DNA of 64,000 nt, from the NCBI RefSeq assembly GCF_000721705.1, contig NZ_JOJL01000001.1, positions 186,001-250,000 on the forward strand, in the 5' to 3' direction. The translations under genes were made by a program, and so were the position numbers. A model generated the notes under the pieces. The model saw nothing but the letters and a program-made list of their open reading frames with translations. It made no database searches and was not told the DNA's origin. Below are positions 34,066 through 42,817 of this stretch, in pieces; position 1 is the first letter of the stretch; every line of letters starts with the position of its first letter. The stretch comes from Actinoplanes subtropicus. GTDB lineage: Bacteria; Actinomycetota; Actinomycetes; Mycobacteriales; Micromonosporaceae.

Positions 34066-36812
34066 CCACCTCGGGGCTCGTCGGGCGGGCCATCGAGTGC
34101 CGAGCCGTCCTGCGCCTGCTGGAGACGGTCCGGGAGGAGCGCCGCAGCCAGGTGCTGGTGATCCGGGGCGAGCCCGGGATCGGCAAGACCTCGCTGACCC
34201 AGTTCGCCCGCCGGCAGGCCACCGGCATGCTGGTCCTCTCGGTCACCGGCACGCCGACCGAGACCGACCTGCCGTTCGCCGGGCTGCACGCGCTGCTCCA
34301 GCCGCTGCTGGAGTTACTGCCGGGCATGCCCGAGGGCCAGCAGGCAGCGCTCAAGGCCGCGCTGGCGCTCGCGCCCGGTGCGCCGGAGAACCGCTTCGCC
34401 ACGTACGCGGCGACGTTCGGCCTGATCACCACCGCGTCCGCCCGGCAGCCGATGCTGATCTGCGTCGACGACCTGCACTGGCTGGACGTGCCCACGGTCG
34501 AGGCGCTGTCGTTCACCGCGCGCCGGCTGCAGGCGGACCCGGTCGGCCTGATCATGGCCGAGCGCTCCGAGGCCCGCACGTCTTTGGACGTACGCCCGTT
34601 CCAGGTCATCAACCTCGGCGGGCTGATCGTCGGCGACGTCGCCCGGTTGCTCGACGAGGCCGGCACCCCGGCGATCGCGCCGGTGGTCGAGCAGCTGGCC
34701 CGGCAGACCGGCGGCAACCCGCTCGCGCTGCGCGAGGTCGCGGCCCAGCTCAGCGCCGCCCAGCGGGCCGGCACGGTGCCGGTGCCCGAGCCGCTGCCGG
34801 CCGGCCTGGCGGCGGAGGAGCTGTTCGCCGAGCGGGTCCGGGCGCTGGGCGACGCGGCCCGGGTCGGCCTGCTGGTGGCCGCCGCCGAACCGGCCGCCGA
34901 CCTGCGGGTCCTGCTGCGCGCGGCGGCCGAGCTCGGCGAGCGGGACGACGTGTTCGACCAGGCGGAGAAGGCCGGCCTGATCCGGGTGGACGACGCCCGC
35001 GTGCAGTTCCGGCACCCGCTGATCCCGTCCACCGTGTTCGCGCTGACCACCGACGCCGAGCGCCGGGCGGCCCATCGCGCGATCGCCGGCGCGCTGGACG
35101 GTCCCGAGGACGCCGACCGGCGGGCCTGGCACCTGGCGCACGCCGCGACCGGCCGGGACGAGGAGGCGGCGCACGCGCTGGAGGCCGCGGCCGCGAACGC
35201 CCGGCGCCGCGGCGGATACGCGGCCGCCGCGGCCGCGCTCGCCCGGGCGGCCGCGCTCACCGAGGGGGCCGAGGCACGGGCCGGCCGGCTGCGCGGCGCG
35301 GCCGAGAACGCCCGGGTCGCCGGGCAGGCCGAGGCGGCCATGCAGCATCTGGAGGTCGCCCTCGGCATCGCCACCGATACCCAACTGCGCGCCGAACTGT
35401 TCCACACGCTCGGCCGCATCCATCTGTTCCACGGCCAGGTCCGCCAGGCGGTGACCATGCTCGCCCAGGGCTCCGAGCTGCTCGACCGGCTCGACCCGGT
35501 CGAGGCGACCTCCCTGCTCGCCGAGGCGGCCTTCGCCGCGTTGATGGCCGGCCGCGTGCTGGAGTCGCTGGACATGGCACGCCGGGCCTGTGACCGGGTG
35601 CCGCCACCGGGCAGCTCGGCCGACCTCATCTCGCAGTTGATCCTCGGCATGGCCCTCTTCCACCTGACCCCCACCTCGGAGAGCAGCCGGGTGCTGGACA
35701 ACGCGGCCGCCATCGCGGAGTCCAACCTCGCCACGGTCGACCCCGAGTACGCCGTCTTCGCCGCGCTCGCCCTGCTCTGGACCGGGCAGGTCGAGCGGGC
35801 CGAGGCGCTGCTGCGGCACGTCGAGGACGAGGCCCGGCGCAGCGTCGCGCTCGGCCTGCTGCCGTGCGTGCTCTACGGCTGGTCGTACGTGCGCGCCCGC
35901 ACCGGCCGGTTCAGCGTGGCGAGCGCCCAGGCCGCGGAGGCGGTGGAGATCGCCGACGAGACCGGCGAGCACCTGTGGCGGTACTTAAACGGCGGCTGCC
36001 TGGCCTACGTCGCGGCCATGCGCGGCCGGGAGGAGGAGTGCCTCGACCTGCTGGCCCGGGTGACCGAGACCGCCCGGCGGCTGGAGATCGAGTACCCGGC
36101 CACCATCCAGGACTCGCTCGGGCTGCTGGCCCTGAGCCTGGGCCGCTACCAGGAGGCGATCGACCAGCTGGAGCCGGTCAACCGGGCCGGTCTGCGCGAG
36201 ACCGGGCCGATCATGCTGGGCCGGCCGACCGCGTTCGACCTGGTCGAGGCGTATCTGCGGGCCGGGCGGCCGCTCGCGCCCGAGCTGGCCGAGCAGGTCG
36301 GCACGCTGAGCCGGCAGGACGAGTTCCCGGCCGTGGCGGCGCTGGCGATGCGCTGCCGGGGGCTCGACGCGGCCGAGGAGTACGACGAGCTGTTCGCGGC
36401 GGCGTACCGGATGCACGACGCGGCCCCGAACGCGCTGGCCCGGGCCCGCACCGCGCTCTGCTACGGCGAACGGCTGCGCCGCTCCGGCCGCCGGGTCGAG
36501 GCGCGCCGGCATCTGCGGGCCGCGTTCGACGCCTTCACCCGGATGGACGCCGGTGTCTGGACCAGCCGCGCCAAGCAGGAGCTGCGCGCCGCCGGCGAGC
36601 GGGTGGTGCCCACGGCCGAGGGGCTGGTCGCCCAGCTGACCCCGCAGGAGCTGCAGATCGCGATGTCGGTGGCCGGCGGGCTGAGCAACCGGGAGACGGC
36701 CCGCAAGCTCTTCCTCAGCGAGAAGACCGTCGAGTTCCACCTGAGCCGGATCTACCGGAAGATCGGGGTCCGGTCACGGACCGAGCTCGCCCGGCAGATC
36801 CTCACCCAGTGA
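34062..36812 (+). CDS. LuxR-family ATPase transcriptional regulator (LAL type)
   Basis: This 916-residue protein has an N-terminal AAA/NB-ARC-like ATPase with Walker A GEPGIGKTSL (about 36-45) and Walker B LICVDDLHWLD. A long helical TPR-like region fills the middle, and the C-terminal LuxR helix-turn-helix contains SVAGGLSNRETARKLF followed by EKTVEFHLSRIYRKI. LAL regulators are signal-responsive activators, often pathway specific. ATG 34062 overlaps the patatin stop, so it is likely co-expressed with, and possibly controls, that gene. It ends 4 bp before the convergent GMC gene. Confidence 0.92.
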   Translation: MTTSGLVGRAIECRAVLRLLETVREERRSQVLVIRGEPGIGKTSLTQFARRQATGMLVLSVTGTPTETDLPFAGLHALLQPLLELLPGMPEGQQAALKAALALAPGAPENRFATYAATFGLITTASARQPMLICVDDLHWLDVPTVEALSFTARRLQADPVGLIMAERSEARTSLDVRPFQVINLGGLIVGDVARLLDEAGTPAIAPVVEQLARQTGGNPLALREVAAQLSAAQRAGTVPVPEPLPAGLAAEELFAERVRALGDAARVGLLVAAAEPAADLRVLLRAAAELGERDDVFDQAEKAGLIRVDDARVQFRHPLIPSTVFALTTDAERRAAHRAIAGALDGPEDADRRAWHLAHAATGRDEEAAHALEAAAANARRRGGYAAAAAALARAAALTEGAEARAGRLRGAAENARVAGQAEAAMQHLEVALGIATDTQLRAELFHTLGRIHLFHGQVRQAVTMLAQGSELLDRLDPVEATSLLAEAAFAALMAGRVLESLDMARRACDRVPPPGSSADLISQLILGMALFHLTPTSESSRVLDNAAAIAESNLATVDPEYAVFAALALLWTGQVERAEALLRHVEDEARRSVALGLLPCVLYGWSYVRARTGRFSVASAQAAEAVEIADETGEHLWRYLNGGCLAYVAAMRGREEECLDLLARVTETARRLEIEYPATIQDSLGLLALSLGRYQEAIDQLEPVNRAGLRETGPIMLGRPTAFDLVEAYLRAGRPLAPELAEQVGTLSRQDEFPAVAALAMRCRGLDAAEEYDELFAAAYRMHDAAPNALARARTALCYGERLRRSGRRVEARRHLRAAFDAFTRMDAGVWTSRAKQELRAAGERVVPTAEGLVAQLTPQELQIAMSVAGGLSNRETARKLFLSEKTVEFHLSRIYRKIGVRSRTELARQILTQ

Positions 36813-36816
36813 CTCG

Positions 36817-38514
36817 TCAGCGCCGCGTTTCCCCGGCGATGATCGCCTCCGCCGACCAGTCGGCGAACGCGGCGATGGTCAGGCTCGGATTCGGCCCGAC
36901 CGCGCCCGGCATCGCCGAGCCGTCCACCACGAACAGCCCGTCCCGCCCGAAGGCCTGGCCGAACCGGTCGACCACGCCGTGCTCCGGGTCCCGGCCCATC
37001 GGCACGCCGCCGAGCGGGTGCACCGTGGTGATCCGCCGCAGGTACCGCCACTGTGGGGTGTCCCGATAGGTCGCGCCGAGCCGGTCGCTGATCTGCCGCA
37101 GCGCGTCCCGCATGCCCCGGTGGTAGTCGCGGGACGACCGCCGGTTCCAGTTGACGCCGAGGTATTCGTTGTTCCGCCCGCGCAGGTACATCGTGCCGTC
37201 CGGCACGTCGCGCCCCATCCCGAGCAGCGGCAGCGAACTGGAGGTCAGCGTGCCCGGCCCGATCAGGTCGGCGAAGTCGGCGCCGATCCGCGCGTCCGGG
37301 TTGCCGAGCGCCCACGCCAAAAACCTTTTGAAAGCAAACTTGACCGTACGCCCGGGGAGGCCTATTCCGGCGCTCTCGGTGAGCCAGTCGACGAACGCCG
37401 GATAGCCGCCGTCCTCGATGTAGTAGCCGCGCGCCCGCGGATCCCGAGGGTCGAGCGGAACCTCGGCCGCGCCCGTGACGACGGGCCCGCGGTCGGCGTC
37501 CAGCGCCAGCGGCTTGCCGTCCGCCCCCTTGGCCCGCAGCGCGAGCGCCAGGAAGTCCCCGTTCCCGGAGAACCGGGTGCCCAGCGGCCCGTCCGGCTGG
37601 GGCCGGACCAGACCCGGCAGGTTCCCGGCGTTGCGCAGCAGGAGGTAGGTCGAGCCGAGCGCGCCGGCGGCGAGCACCACCCGCCGGGCCCGGACCTCCC
37701 GCGGCGTCGGCGCGGCGTCGCCCTCGAGGTGGTGCTGCACGTACCGCACGACGTACTCGCCGTCCTCGTACACGATGTCCCGGACCTCGGAGAGCACCCG
37801 GATGTCGGCCTTGTCCCGGGCCAGCGACAGGTACGTGTGATCCAGCGAGTTCTTGCTGCCGTAGTTGCAGCCGATGTCGCACTCCCCGCACAACCGGCAG
37901 GTGAGCCGCACGGTCGGCGGCCGCCCCGGCCGATCGTGGACGTTGCCGAAGCTGGGCGCCGTGATCGGCGCACCCGGGTGCGCGGTCGTGTACCCGTTGG
38001 CGAAGCTGACCGCCAGCCGCGCCGGCACCCAGTGCAGCTCCGACTCGTTGACGGCCTGCCGGAACGCGGTCACCTTCGGAATCGCGTAGTCCGGCTCGTT
38101 GTGCGGGTACGCGGTGACCCCCATGATCCGCTCGACGCTCTGGTAATGCGGCAGCAGCTCGCGGTAGCTGATCGGCCAGTCCTCCCCGCCGTTCGAGCTG
38201 TGCACGAACCAGTCGGGCGGCTTGCGGAGCAGCACGTTCGCGTAGATCAGCGAGCCCCCGCCGAGTCCGCTGGAGACCACGGCGTCGACCCCGCGGAAGG
38301 TCCAGATGTCGAAGAGCCCGTGCCGGTGCTCGTCCGGACTCCAGACGGCCCGCCCGAGCCCCGCCGGACTGCGCTCGAACGACCCCGGCGGGTAGGCCTT
38401 GCCGCGCTCCAGCAGGCACACCGCCTCCCCGGCGTGGCTGAGCCGGTACGTCATCACCGACCCCCCGAACCCGGAGCCGATGACGATCGTGTCGAATTTG
38501 ACCTGGCTGTTCAT
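36817..38514 (-). CDS. GMC-family FAD oxidoreductase (cholesterol-oxidase-like)
   Basis: This 565-residue protein has the FAD dinucleotide motif IVIGSGFGGSVMTYRL at about 10-25, SSGLGGGSLIYANVLLR, the Cys-rich segment RLTCRLCGECDIGCNYGSKNSLD, and the C-terminal HPLGGVPMG with the catalytic His, then GLFVVDGSAMPGAVGPNPSLTI. The layout is that of GMC_oxred_N/C enzymes such as ChoD-type cholesterol oxidases. There is no Tat or Sec signal at the N-terminus, so it is cytosolic. ATG 38514 follows a GGGGGTAACAGAG stretch. It sits 168 bp downstream of the MpaB-type oxygenase gene in the same direction. Confidence 0.87.
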   Translation of the reverse strand: MNSQVKFDTIVIGSGFGGSVMTYRLSHAGEAVCLLERGKAYPPGSFERSPAGLGRAVWSPDEHRHGLFDIWTFRGVDAVVSSGLGGGSLIYANVLLRKPPDWFVHSSNGGEDWPISYRELLPHYQSVERIMGVTAYPHNEPDYAIPKVTAFRQAVNESELHWVPARLAVSFANGYTTAHPGAPITAPSFGNVHDRPGRPPTVRLTCRLCGECDIGCNYGSKNSLDHTYLSLARDKADIRVLSEVRDIVYEDGEYVVRYVQHHLEGDAAPTPREVRARRVVLAAGALGSTYLLLRNAGNLPGLVRPQPDGPLGTRFSGNGDFLALALRAKGADGKPLALDADRGPVVTGAAEVPLDPRDPRARGYYIEDGGYPAFVDWLTESAGIGLPGRTVKFAFKRFLAWALGNPDARIGADFADLIGPGTLTSSSLPLLGMGRDVPDGTMYLRGRNNEYLGVNWNRRSSRDYHRGMRDALRQISDRLGATYRDTPQWRYLRRITTVHPLGGVPMGRDPEHGVVDRFGQAFGRDGLFVVDGSAMPGAVGPNPSLTIAAFADWSAEAIIAGETRR

Positions 38515-38682
38515 GACTCTGTTACCCCCACGGTTCCCGTGTCCGTCGCTGTCAAGGAACCTCGGCGCAAACCGGGGTGGCAAGGCATGCTCCAGGGAAC
38601 GAGGGATTCCCATTAAGCAGTGCGTCCGCCCCCGCCGAGTCCCTAGGGGTCTGACGGATGCGAGCCGCGCGACCAGCAAAGT

Positions 38683-39825
38683 TTACTGAGGAGCCCGGCC
38701 CAGGTCGCCGATTCGTCCGGGAGGTGACAGGTCTTCGCCCCAGCGGGCGAACTGGGCCCGGGCCTGGCGTTCCGCGCGGGCGAGCAGCATCGAGCGGCCG
38801 CCGGGCAGCCGGCCGAGCCCCTGGCTGATCACGAGATTCGCCGCCACCCGGGCGAGGCCGTACCACGGCGGACGGTACGGCAAGCCCAGATCGCTCATCG
38901 CCCCCGGGCCGAGCAGCCAGGAGCCGACCGACAGGGCCCGCTCCCGTTCGTAGCGGGCGCGCCAGCCGGGCACGTCGTCGTACATGTGGATCAGCGCGTA
39001 CGCCAGCCCCACGCTGTTCCGGTCGGGCGGTGGGTCGTAGGCCAGGAAGTGGTACAGCAACCGGCGCCCGCGGCGTTCGTCGTGCGGCAGCCAGTCGTCG
39101 TCCACGCCCAGCAGCCAGCCCACATAGGACCAGAGGTGCATCACCGCGCGGGCGTCGGCCCTGCTCACGCGTACCCCCAGAAGGCGCAGGTGGAGCAGGA
39201 AGCTGGTGCTGAACACGCCCAGGGTGGAAGCCTGGTCGTACTGGTTGACCGGCACGCCGCGCTCGGCCCACTCCCAGGACGGGTCCGCCTCCAACTGGGC
39301 GTTGACCATCGCGTGCATGAACCGTACGTGCAGGGTCAGCCGGAAGCCCTCGCCGCCGGGCGCCAGGCCGCCGGGCGCGGTCACCGCCCGCCACCAGGTC
39401 GTCGTCTCCTGGATCCGGCGCAGCGTCTCGCCGCCGGTGAGCCGCGCGGTGCGCACCAGCGGCTCGAGCGCCGCGGCCGTGCGATACCCGCCGAGCAGCG
39501 AACCGTAGGCCAGCACCAGGCCGGCGTCCATGCCGTACGACCGGCAGGCCCGCGCGCCACGTTCGAGCAGCCGATCGTCCACCCACGCCGGCCGATCGTG
39601 CAGGCTCTCGACGAAGGCCCGCACCTCCGGCGCCTCGCCCCGGCGCAGCTCCTTGATCCCGACCGCCCTCAGCAGCGCGGCGACCGGTTCGTCCCGCCGC
39701 ATGAGCCCGGCCCGCAGCGCCGCCAGCTCGTCCTCGGTCGGTTCCGCGCCCCGCCCCGCGACCAGCCGCAACATCCGGGCGGCACGCTCACCCCACTCCC
39801 GGTCGGCGCCGAATCGGCTTGGCAT
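38683..39825 (-). CDS. MpaB/rubber-oxygenase-like (DUF2236) oxygenase family protein
   Basis: This 380-residue largely helical protein has the DUF2236 core: TTTWWRAVTAPGG, HVRFMHAMVNAQL, VPVNQYDQASTLGVFSTSFLLHLRLLG and a VMHLWSYVGWLLGVDDDWLP segment. The family includes MpaB and latex-clearing protein, which bind haem b and cleave C=C bonds of terpenoids. The His residues in HVRFMHA are candidate haem-related positions. No signal peptide is seen. ATG 39825 has GGTGGGC upstream. It is directly upstream of the GMC oxidase, a pairing that could process a terpenoid or sterol. Confidence 0.83.
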   Translation of the reverse strand: MPSRFGADREWGERAARMLRLVAGRGAEPTEDELAALRAGLMRRDEPVAALLRAVGIKELRRGEAPEVRAFVESLHDRPAWVDDRLLERGARACRSYGMDAGLVLAYGSLLGGYRTAAALEPLVRTARLTGGETLRRIQETTTWWRAVTAPGGLAPGGEGFRLTLHVRFMHAMVNAQLEADPSWEWAERGVPVNQYDQASTLGVFSTSFLLHLRLLGVRVSRADARAVMHLWSYVGWLLGVDDDWLPHDERRGRRLLYHFLAYDPPPDRNSVGLAYALIHMYDDVPGWRARYERERALSVGSWLLGPGAMSDLGLPYRPPWYGLARVAANLVISQGLGRLPGGRSMLLARAERQARAQFARWGEDLSPPGRIGDLGRAPQ

Positions 39826-39906
39826 GAGCCCACCATAATCAGCCACCCTCGTCGACGACTTCCCGCAGCATCCGGGCCAGCTCACCCTGGAACCGCGCGG
39901 CCGCGT

Positions 39907-40839
39907 CTAGAACCAGACCATGCCCTGGCCGTGTGGGCGGCACCAGGCGAGCGGCCGGCCGTCCAGGGCCAGCACGTTGTGCAGGGTCTCGTCCGGCGGG
40001 TTCGGCAGGTCGTCGTACGGCAGAATGTCGGGTTTCTCCACGGCGACCCAATGACCGGGCAGACTGCGTACGAGATCGACGAAGGTCTTACGAGGCCGAT
40101 CCGGCACCTGGTAGAGCACCGAGGTGTGGAAGACGACGAGCGTGGCGTGCCCGGGTGCCTGCGCGGCCAGCGCGGGCAGGTCGTCGACCAGGTCGCCGGC
40201 GAGCAGCAGCGGGGGGTCGGCGGCGGCGACCCGCGCGGCGGCGGTGAGGCGTTCGCGGCGGTGGTCGTGCTCGGGCCAGATCAGCGACTCGAGCCAGCGG
40301 CGGTCGGCCGGGTCGGTGACGTCGCGCGGGTGCAGGTCGAGGCCGGCCCGCCAGACCACCTCGGGCCGCCGGGTGGGCGCCTCGCGGCCGGTCAGCGTGC
40401 ACTCCAGCAGCGGTTCGCCGGTCCCCAGGCGTTCGTCCGAATATTGGTAGGAATAACGATCGAGGAAGAGATTGAGGCCGGCCGAGGCGCCGACCTCGAG
40501 CAGCGCGAGCGGTTGCGGCAGCTCGGCGAGCACCGGCAGCAGCAGCGCGCAGCGGCCGACCTCGTTGGTCTGGGTGGCCCGCACCAGCATCTCGGCGGCG
40601 ACCTCCGGCCAGCGCTCGGTGGCGAAGCCGAGGAATGCGCCCGGGTCGGTGACCGGGCCGTCGAGGAACCGCACGGCCGCGAACAGCAGGTTCGGCTGAC
40701 GCTTCGCGGGCGGCAGGGTCTCCAGGCGGGCGATCATCTCGCGGTCGCGAGCAACGGCGATCGAGAGGCTTTCGTACGCGGGGGAGACGTCATGACACTC
40801 GCGGGCCGCGAACTCGGCGTAGATCGTGGCGGTCGACAT
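39907..40839 (-). CDS. DUF2332 family protein
   Basis: This 310-residue cytosolic protein has the DUF2332 pattern: YAEFAARECHDVSPAYESL, PPAKRQPNLLFAAVRFL, ALLEVGASAGLNLFLDRY, and LVVFHTSVLYQV. The GASAGLNL segment recalls a Rossmann nucleotide or SAM site, but the family has no assigned activity. ATG 40839 is chosen because the sequence from there matches the usual N-terminus. Between its stop and the MpaB gene (39826-39906) there is a short coding-like minus-strand scrap (FQGELARMLREVVDEGG then stop) with no start. Confidence 0.85.
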   Translation of the reverse strand: MSTATIYAEFAARECHDVSPAYESLSIAVARDREMIARLETLPPAKRQPNLLFAAVRFLDGPVTDPGAFLGFATERWPEVAAEMLVRATQTNEVGRCALLLPVLAELPQPLALLEVGASAGLNLFLDRYSYQYSDERLGTGEPLLECTLTGREAPTRRPEVVWRAGLDLHPRDVTDPADRRWLESLIWPEHDHRRERLTAAARVAAADPPLLLAGDLVDDLPALAAQAPGHATLVVFHTSVLYQVPDRPRKTFVDLVRSLPGHWVAVEKPDILPYDDLPNPPDETLHNVLALDGRPLAWCRPHGQGMVWF

Positions 40840-40949
40840 GGCTCCATGATGCCGGGCGGGTGTGACGTTTTCGGCCTCCGCGGCGCTGACGTTCTGGGGA
40901 GCCTCTTTTTCCGGACATTGGCGTCGTCCGGGCATGAACCGGGATGGAT

Positions 40950-40983
40950 ATAGTAGTCACTATTCAGCGAGACGTTAAACGTC
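40950..40983. promoter_or_regulatory. Two adjacent palindromes in a 365-bp intergenic region
   Basis: The gap 40840-41204 has no credible gene. It contains ATAGTAGTCACTAT (40950-40963, arms ATAGT/ACTAT) and, 7 bp further, GACGTTAAACGTC (40971-40983, arms GACGT/ACGTC with one central mismatch). Such paired inverted repeats, in an AT-rich island of a GC-rich region, look like operator half-sites. The distance to the DUF2332 start is about 110 bp and to the winged-helix gene about 220 bp. Confidence 0.35.
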
Positions 40984-41204
40984 TTGAGCGCGGCCGAGGT
41001 TGCCGCGATCGTCGTTGGGTCGAGCCGGCCACCGGGCGTGCACGCCGCCGTGGCGGTTGAAACGACGGGGGATCGTCCCAGCGGGGCGCGTGCGGCGGCG
41101 GCTCGGCGCCTGTTAATACGTTTTCAGCCCGCTTTGTCGGAGTGGGTGGCCGTGTCATGCCCGGATATGCTTGCCCTACTGCAAGGTAATCCGGAGGGGC
41201 CGAC

Positions 41205-42347
41205 GTGCTGCGCGTCATCTTCACGCCGGACGACATCGGCCGCGTCCGCATGGCCGGCGATCCGGACCCGATGTGGGAGACCGTCTTCAGCGTGGTCCGG
41301 CTGATGCGAACCGGCCAGACGCCGATCTCCGGTTCGTGGCGCGAGCAGGTCATCCGCAACACCCGCCGGGCCGACCTGGACATCCTGTTGCCGCTGGTCC
41401 GCGGGGCGTACTACCCCGACTTCCGCACCCCGGCGGAGGGCCGGCAAGATCCGTCCTACGCGATCCTCTCCACGTCGGCCACCCGGCTCCGGCAGGAGAT
41501 GACCGAGCCGGCCCGTCCGGGGGAGCCCGCACCGTGGTGGATGCGCCGCCCGGTCGAGGGCGACGAGGCGGTGCTCGATCGGGTCGCCGCGGCGATGCGG
41601 TCGCACTACGAGGTCGCGGTGGCGCCGTTCTGGCCGGAGGCCCAGGCCAACGTCGAGGCGGACCGGGCCCGCCGAGCCCGGGCCCTGCTGGAGCACGGCG
41701 TCGAGGGTCTGCTGGAGAGTTTCCGCCCGATGATGCGCTGGAGCTCGCCGGTGCTGGAGGCGGATACCCCGTTCGAGCAGACGATCGAGCTGGACGGCCG
41801 AGGCCTGGTGCTGGTCCCGTCCTACTTCTCGTGGGGCTCGCCCGACGTGCTGCGCGACCCCACGCTCCCGCCGGTGCTGGTCTACCCGGTCGAACGCGAT
41901 CCGGCCGTCTTCTGGGCCGCCGGGCCCGGTGTGAACGGCGGGTCGGTGGCCGCGTTGATCGGCCAGACCCGAACGTCGGTCCTGGAGTCGATCCGCGACG
42001 GGAGTACCACGTCGGAGCTGGCCCGCAGGGTCGGGGTGAGCCCAGCCTCGGTCAGCCAGCACACGGCGGTGCTGCGGGAGGCCCGGCTGATCCAGACGAG
42101 TCGCGTGGGCAAGGCGGTGCTGCACACGCTCACGCCCTTGGGTTCAGCTCTGCTCGGCGACCGCCCGGCGCCTGCTCCGGCCCCAGCTCCCGCCCCGCAC
42201 CCAGCTCCCGCCCTGCACTCAGCTCCCGCCCCGCACTCAGCTCCCGCCCCGCACTCAGCTCCCGCCGAGGCACCAGCTCCCGCCTCAGCCTCCGCGTCGA
42301 CTCCCCGCTCGGCCCGCGCGGCCAAGGTCAGCCGCCCGTCGGCCTGA
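41205..42347 (+). CDS. ArsR-like winged-helix transcriptional regulator with Pro/Ala repeat tail
   Basis: This 380-residue protein has a ~240-residue N-terminal domain (MLRVIFTPDDIGRVRMAGDPDPMWE) typical of actinobacterial ArsR-like regulators of unknown ligand. A winged helix at about 240-320 follows (TRTSVLESIRDGSTTSELARRVGVSPASVSQHTAVLREARLI). The last ~55 residues are a low-complexity PAP/HSAPA tail encoded by an 18-bp tandem repeat. GTG 41205 has GGAGGGG 5-6 nt upstream. The tail is probably disordered and variable in length between strains. Confidence 0.85.
   Translation: MLRVIFTPDDIGRVRMAGDPDPMWETVFSVVRLMRTGQTPISGSWREQVIRNTRRADLDILLPLVRGAYYPDFRTPAEGRQDPSYAILSTSATRLRQEMTEPARPGEPAPWWMRRPVEGDEAVLDRVAAAMRSHYEVAVAPFWPEAQANVEADRARRARALLEHGVEGLLESFRPMMRWSSPVLEADTPFEQTIELDGRGLVLVPSYFSWGSPDVLRDPTLPPVLVYPVERDPAVFWAAGPGVNGGSVAALIGQTRTSVLESIRDGSTTSELARRVGVSPASVSQHTAVLREARLIQTSRVGKAVLHTLTPLGSALLGDRPAPAPAPAPAPHPAPALHSAPAPHSAPAPHSAPAEAPAPASASASTPRSARAAKVSRPSA
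42183..42284 (+). repeat. 18-bp tandem repeat inside the winged-helix gene
   Basis: About five copies of an 18-bp unit close to TCAGCTCCCGCCCCGCAC encode the six-residue repeat SAPAPH. Copies differ by one to three bases. Because the unit is a multiple of three, copy-number changes keep the frame. Confidence 0.75.
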
Positions 42348-42388
42348 CTCTCAGCAGCGGCCGTGCGTGACGCGGGCATTTCGCCCGC

Positions 42389-42738
42389 CCGCGCTTGCCG
42401 TGCCCGTGCCCGCGCTTGCCGTGCTCGTGCCCGCGCTTCCTGTGCTCGTGCCCGCGCTTCCTGTGCTCGTGCTCGCGCTTGCCGTGCTCGTGCCCGCGCT
42501 TCCTGTGCTCGTGCCCGCGCTTGCCGTGCTCGTGCCCGCGCTTCCTGTGCTCGTGCTCGTGCTCGCGCTTGCCGTGCCCGTGCTCGCGCTTGCCGTGCCC
42601 GTGCTCGCGCTTGCCGTGCCTGTGCCCGCGCTTGCCGTGCCCGCGCTTGCCGTGCCCGCGCTTGCCGTGCCCGCGCTTGCCGTGCCCGCGCTTGCCGTGC
42701 CCGCCTTTGCGGCGCCCGTGCCCGCGCTTGCCGTGCCG
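42389..42738. repeat. 21-bp and 15-bp GC-rich tandem repeat array (minisatellite)
   Basis: This ~350-bp array begins with 21-bp units close to TGCCCGCGCTTGCCGTGCTCG (with a TTCC/TTGC and CTCG/CCCG alternation) and ends with 15-bp units CGCTTGCCGTGCCCG. All frames stay open through it because both periods are multiples of three, so it gives long but meaningless open frames on both strands. It lies between the winged-helix stop (42347) and the DUF218 gene (42818); nothing else is seen in this 470-bp gap. Function unknown. Confidence 0.85.
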
Positions 42739-42817
42739 CGTCTGCCTGCCCGCGTCCGTTTTGCAGGCGGCCGCCGTACCGGGCGGGTTGGCGGCGGCTG
42801 GTTAGGCTCGCGGCATC

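Noticed and set aside
42389..42738. CRISPR array
   Set aside because: Units are directly adjacent without unique spacers, and no cas genes are present.
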